From: an uncultured Verrucomicrobia subdivision 3 bacterium
GTDB taxonomy: Bacteria > Verrucomicrobiota > Verrucomicrobiia > Limisphaerales > DASXHY01
Reading direction: 5' to 3'
Assembly (NCBI GenBank): GCA_937890005.1
Contig: CALBZA010000003.1
Coordinates: forward strand, 1 to 64,000
Length of the DNA: 64,000 nt
Each line of letters opens with the position of its first letter. Positions within the stretch are counted from its first letter, which is position 1. The notes beneath the pieces are model-generated. The model was given only the letters and a program-made list of their open reading frames with translations. It had not been told where the DNA came from and searched no databases. This document shows positions 60,926 through 64,000 of this stretch, piece by piece. Position numbers and translations under genes: made by a program.

Positions 60926-61972
60926 TCACTCCAAGGATTCCATCCAGCTGCCACTGTATTCTTCGTAAGTGGCAAACGCACGGGAGCCCAGAACCCGCTT
61001 CAACGCATCCTTTGTCTCACGACTGATCGCGGCAGACACCGTTTCCACAGAGGAACGGTCTTGCTGCTGCCGTGCTTTTAGCTTCTCCAGTTCTTCCAGT
61101 GCCGCCATGCGAATTGCGTTCGCCTCCCGTGCGACAGAGCCGGAAAGGCCGTATCGGCTCGTCACGCGATAAATCTCCTGAAAGCCGCCATCCTCCGCCA
61201 GTCGATACTCCGCGAACCGCCCCGGTCCAAGCACCGCGGCAATCTCACGCTCGAGATCCGCCCGCAACTGTTCGGACCGCGCCAGTTTTTCGGAATCGGT
61301 TGCATCGGAATCGTCGAGTTGCTTCTGCGCCTGTTCGCAGTCGATTCGAAGTTTCGTGACGGCACGCCATTCCGCTTCAGTCGGTTCAAATCCCGCAAGT
61401 GCCGCTGCCCAGAGCGATTCCCTCGATTTCAACAACTCACCGTCGCTTTGGTCGGAAGATTCGTCCGATGCGATTTGCGATGCGTCATTCTCCGTGTCAG
61501 GCACACTTCTCTCTCCGAGCAGGTCGAGAATCATCGCCTGCCGCTCTGCGCTGATGGATGCGAGTTGTTGTCCCCACTGCTCGCGAATCGACGCTTCACC
61601 CTGAATCGCCAGCAACCAGAACTGAGGTTGAAACTGCGCCATGATCTCGTTCCGTCGCGCACGAAAGCGTTCGTCGATTTCAGCGATGATAATGTCGCGG
61701 ACGGTCAGCTCAGGGCAGCCCACCGCGCGAAGGCGATCGCGATAGAGCCGCAGATCAGCCGACCGCAGTTGATCCCAGTGAAACGTTTTGTCGGGAATGA
61801 ATTGAATCACTGGTTGAAGGTCTGTGGCCGGCTCTGGAATCTCAGCTGCCGGTTCCATCGTTTCTAAAAGCTCGACCTGTTGTTGTTTCGTGGGTCGCGT
61901 CGCAAAATTCCAGGCGATGGAAAGGATCAACGCCACGTTCAACAGAACGGATATCCAGAGAACCTGCTTCAT
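60926..61972 (-). CDS. Membrane-anchored protein of unknown family (paralog 2)
   Basis: A 348-residue protein with one N-terminal helix (about 3-23, VLWISVLLNVALILSIAWNFA) and an extracytoplasmic helical part. Its motif TFHWDQLRS...YRDRLRAVGCPELTVRDII matches the neighbouring gene's TFHWSSIES...YISNLQAIGCPEKTIRDII, so the two are paralogs. The rest is coiled and Glu/Arg/Gln-rich. I do not recognise the family. The start at 61972 overlaps the stop of the upstream paralog by ATGA, so they are translated together. Confidence 0.78.
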   Translation of the reverse strand: MKQVLWISVLLNVALILSIAWNFATRPTKQQQVELLETMEPAAEIPEPATDLQPVIQFIPDKTFHWDQLRSADLRLYRDRLRAVGCPELTVRDIIIAEIDERFRARRNEIMAQFQPQFWLLAIQGEASIREQWGQQLASISAERQAMILDLLGERSVPDTENDASQIASDESSDQSDGELLKSRESLWAAALAGFEPTEAEWRAVTKLRIDCEQAQKQLDDSDATDSEKLARSEQLRADLEREIAAVLGPGRFAEYRLAEDGGFQEIYRVTSRYGLSGSVAREANAIRMAALEELEKLKARQQQDRSSVETVSAAISRETKDALKRVLGSRAFATYEEYSGSWMESLE

Positions 61973-63216
61973 CGCGCCTCCTCCGTTCCAGGTTCGCGTT
62001 TCAGAAAGCTGATCCACTGTGCCGGGCCGTTCAGGAACTCGGCGTAAGCATTGCCCAGCCGGCGCGCCACGAATTTTTCCGTGTCAGTTTTCAGCAACGC
62101 CACCGCGAGAGTTCGTTCTTCGTTCGAGAGATCTGTGGCCGACGCAGCTTCGCAGATTTTCAGATCAGCCGACTTGCAGGTTTCATAGATGTTGATCGCG
62201 ACCTCGCCACTGATATTCCGCTCCCTGGTGAAATGCAGAAGGTCGCGAAAGCCCTGATCCTGCGCGCGCCTGAACTGCGCAAACCGAGTCGGGCCGAGCA
62301 ATCCATTGACTTCGGCCTCGAAGGCAATCCGCTTTTCGATCTGCTGCTTTTCCGAAAGTGCGCGGGGTGAAAGAAATTCCTCGGCGAAGACAGCCTTGAA
62401 CCGACGTGAGATCCGGACGAACTCGCGCAGATCGTTCCCGAAAATCTCAACGCCATCCCAACAGATATTCTCTGCTGCAAGAAATCCACCCGCCTGAACC
62501 CGAAGCTCCAGTTCTTCACGTTCGTAAGGGCTCAGGAGCTGCGTCAGGTCGCGCATCAGCCCGTCGTAAAGCGTTTGCAGTTCCGCGCGATCCTCATCGG
62601 TCAGCAGCCAGCCCGCGGCTTCCTTCAAGGCGCGGCCGCGTTCCAGATACGTGGCGGAGATCGACATGACCTTCACCACCTTTTCCTCCGGCAGAAATCC
62701 AAGCAGCAACGCGATCATCGAATCCTGATGCCAGAGTTCGTTTGCGCTGTTGTCCCATTCGTAACCGATCAACTCGCGGATCAACGCCCGTTTCTCCACA
62801 TCCAGTGCCGCACGCGCCAGAATGTGGTCGCGCGCATCGGCATTCCGACGTGACGCGTTGTGCCATGGACGCGCTGTGTTTTGCCGCGGCATTTTCGCTG
62901 CATAAAGCTGCTCCACGTCAGCAACAATGATGTCGCGAATGGTTTTCTCCGGGCAGCCGATCGCCTGAAGATTTGAAATGTATTCGCGGTAATCAGGCGA
63001 TTCGATGGAACTCCAGTGAAACGTTTGTGGCGCGGCAACCGGCGAACTCGATTTCACGGGCTGAACCGTCAGGTCTGAGACTTCACCAGCCAGAGCACTG
63101 TCAGCAGCGTGCGAATTCTAAATGGGGAGCTGCGCTGAATTGGCAACCTTCCACAGAATCAAGGCGAGCCCGATGTTTCCGAGCGCGGAGAACGCGGTAA
63201 ACAAACCGGTTTTCAT
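61969..63216 (-). pseudogene. Membrane-anchored protein of unknown family (paralog 1), interrupted by an in-frame TAG
   Basis: The frame opens with ATG at 63216 and codes MKTGLFTAFSALGNIGLALIL, an anchor helix like that of its paralog, then reaches TAG at 63118-63120. After the stop the same frame goes on with NSHAADSALAGEV and on to QTFHWSSIESPDYREYI, and remains open to 61969. The domain body therefore has lost its anchor unless the TAG is read through. A GTG at 63057 could restart translation, giving a 362-residue soluble form. The gene follows the parvulin gene by 4 bases. Either a recent nonsense mutation, a real restart or a base error could explain the pattern. Confidence 0.7.
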
Positions 63217-63220
63217 ACGC

Positions 63221-64000
63221 TCAACGAATGTCGGTGCGCTGCTGCGGTTGCGGATGATCATTCGCCTGAGGTGACGCGGCTTGGCCGGCATCCATCGCCT
63301 TCTCCTGCTCGCGCGCAATCATGCGCTCAATCTTCGCGTTGTGAATCTCCTGACGGCGCCTGGCTTTGGCCTGACGAAACAATTCATACGACGTCCAGTC
63401 CAGATTCGCCCGCGCCCGCAGCTCGCCGCCGAACTCTTCCCAGAACTGGCCGATTTCCCGATGGCGAAAATCCTCGATGATTCGATCCTTCACCTCAGCG
63501 AAAGCCAGGCGCCGCGCAGGTCGTAAATCGGTCAGCAAAATAATGTGGAAACCGTCCGACGTCTCCACCACATCACTGATTTCCCCAATGCGTTTCATCG
63601 CAAATGCAGCGTCACCGAACGAATCGTCGCCGGGCCCTCGAATGATGCCGCGTCCCGAGAAGCCACGGTCGCCGCCGCGATCGCGGCTGAGTTCGTCGTC
63701 CGAAAACTGTCTTGCAAGCGCAGCGAATGACTCGCCGGCATTGAGACGATTCAAAATTCGATTCGCCTTTTCACGGACTTTGTTTTTGGCCGATTCCGAA
63801 GCGTCCGGCGGAACGCGCACCAGGATGTGGCTGACGCGGCGCTTCTCCTCCTGATCGAACTCGCCGGGATACTCATTGTACATTGCGAGCGCTTCGGCCT
63901 CGGTCAGAGACTTTTTGTTCTCAGCATGGATCGCGTAGAGTTTCTCCACGCCGATAGTATGCCATCGCAGTTTTTCTCTCACCGCGGCCATATTCTTCCC
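63221..64000 (-). CDS. Parvulin-type peptidyl-prolyl isomerase (partial)
   Basis: The C-terminal part of a PpiC/SurA-like isomerase; the frame runs off the right edge of the window with no start. RRVSHILVRVPPDAS, ARQFSDDELSRDRGGDRGFSGRG, FGDAAFAMKRIGEISDVVETSDGFHIILL and the preceding NEYPGEFDQEE are the parvulin core. Family members fold or guard envelope proteins by turning proline bonds. The tail after about residue 215 is Arg/Gln/Pro-rich. It is the first visible gene of an operon with the two paralogous anchored proteins, with a 4-base gap to the next start. Confidence 0.9.
   Translation of the reverse strand, partial: GKNMAAVREKLRWHTIGVEKLYAIHAENKKSLTEAEALAMYNEYPGEFDQEEKRRVSHILVRVPPDASESAKNKVREKANRILNRLNAGESFAALARQFSDDELSRDRGGDRGFSGRGIIRGPGDDSFGDAAFAMKRIGEISDVVETSDGFHIILLTDLRPARRLAFAEVKDRIIEDFRHREIGQFWEEFGGELRARANLDWTSYELFRQAKARRRQEIHNAKIERMIAREQEKAMDAGQAASPQANDHPQPQQRTDIR

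Noticed and set aside
63118..63120. Pyrrolysine at the in-frame TAG
   Set aside because: No pyl genes are visible, the protein is not a methyltransferase, and a mutation is simpler.

Overview
The window looks like a chromosomal segment of a Verrucomicrobiota bacterium, most likely of the Limisphaerales/Pedosphaera type. The inference rests on several features taken together: a secreted protein ending in a VPDxGST sorting tail (VPDSG-CTERM type), a large autotransporter-associated beta-strand-repeat protein, a short-pilin-like protein with an H-X9-D tail, plant-polysaccharide hydrolases of families GH88/105 and GH106, moderately high GC, and intergenic DNA full of short dispersed repeats. No ribosomal RNA, plasmid, phage structural gene or CRISPR array was seen, so the species is not fixed.

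Layout. 1-1.7 kb: a small unknown gene, a tyrosine recombinase and tRNA-Leu(UAG). 2-5.3 kb: an M20 peptidase, a polysaccharide flippase and a family 2 glycosyltransferase. 5.3-6.7 kb: an orphan NtrC-type response regulator. 7.1-10.4 kb: a large secreted protein with carboxypeptidase-regulatory-like domains, split by an in-frame TGA. 10.5-13.4 kb: a small lipoprotein, an AsmA-like protein and an exported ClpP-like protease with a long coiled coil. 13.7-18.8 kb: a minus-strand ABC exporter operon (ATPase, permease, unknown membrane-anchored protein, second ATPase). 18.8-19.2 kb: a decayed Doc toxin with a small antitoxin-like ORF.

19.3-26.4 kb holds the most interesting block: an ABC-2 permease, three consecutive SPFH (HflK/HflC-like) proteins and a P1B metal ATPase, all on the minus strand and closely packed. 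The last HflK-like protein and the ATPase both start with histidine-rich tails. 26.6-33.5 kb: a VOC-family protein, an unknown secreted protein, a chemoreceptor, a Uup-like ABC-F protein and a ROK sugar kinase. 33.7-37.4 kb: the beta-strand-repeat giant. 37.7-42.4 kb: release factor 3, MetF, a small membrane protein and a GH88/105 lipoprotein.

42.7-47.2 kb: a ferritin-like (DUF455)/ATP-grasp fusion, a cytochrome c-PQQ sugar dehydrogenase and a prepilin-like protein. 47.7-54 kb: a DEAD-box helicase, a large TPR lipoprotein of PrsT type and the VPDAGST protein. 54.2-58.5 kb: an L7Ae-like small protein, a frameshifted ORF, a GH106 enzyme and a lipoprotein. 58.7-64 kb: a YheS-like ABC-F protein, then an operon of a parvulin isomerase (running off the window) and two paralogous membrane-anchored proteins, one split by an in-frame TAG.

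Common themes are cell-envelope quality control (SPFH proteins, exported protease, parvulin, AsmA-like protein), surface-protein sorting, and rhamnose/galacturonan use (GH88/105, GH106, ROK kinase). Several genes are visibly broken. Intergenic spaces repeatedly carry short repeats, often as inverted pairs.
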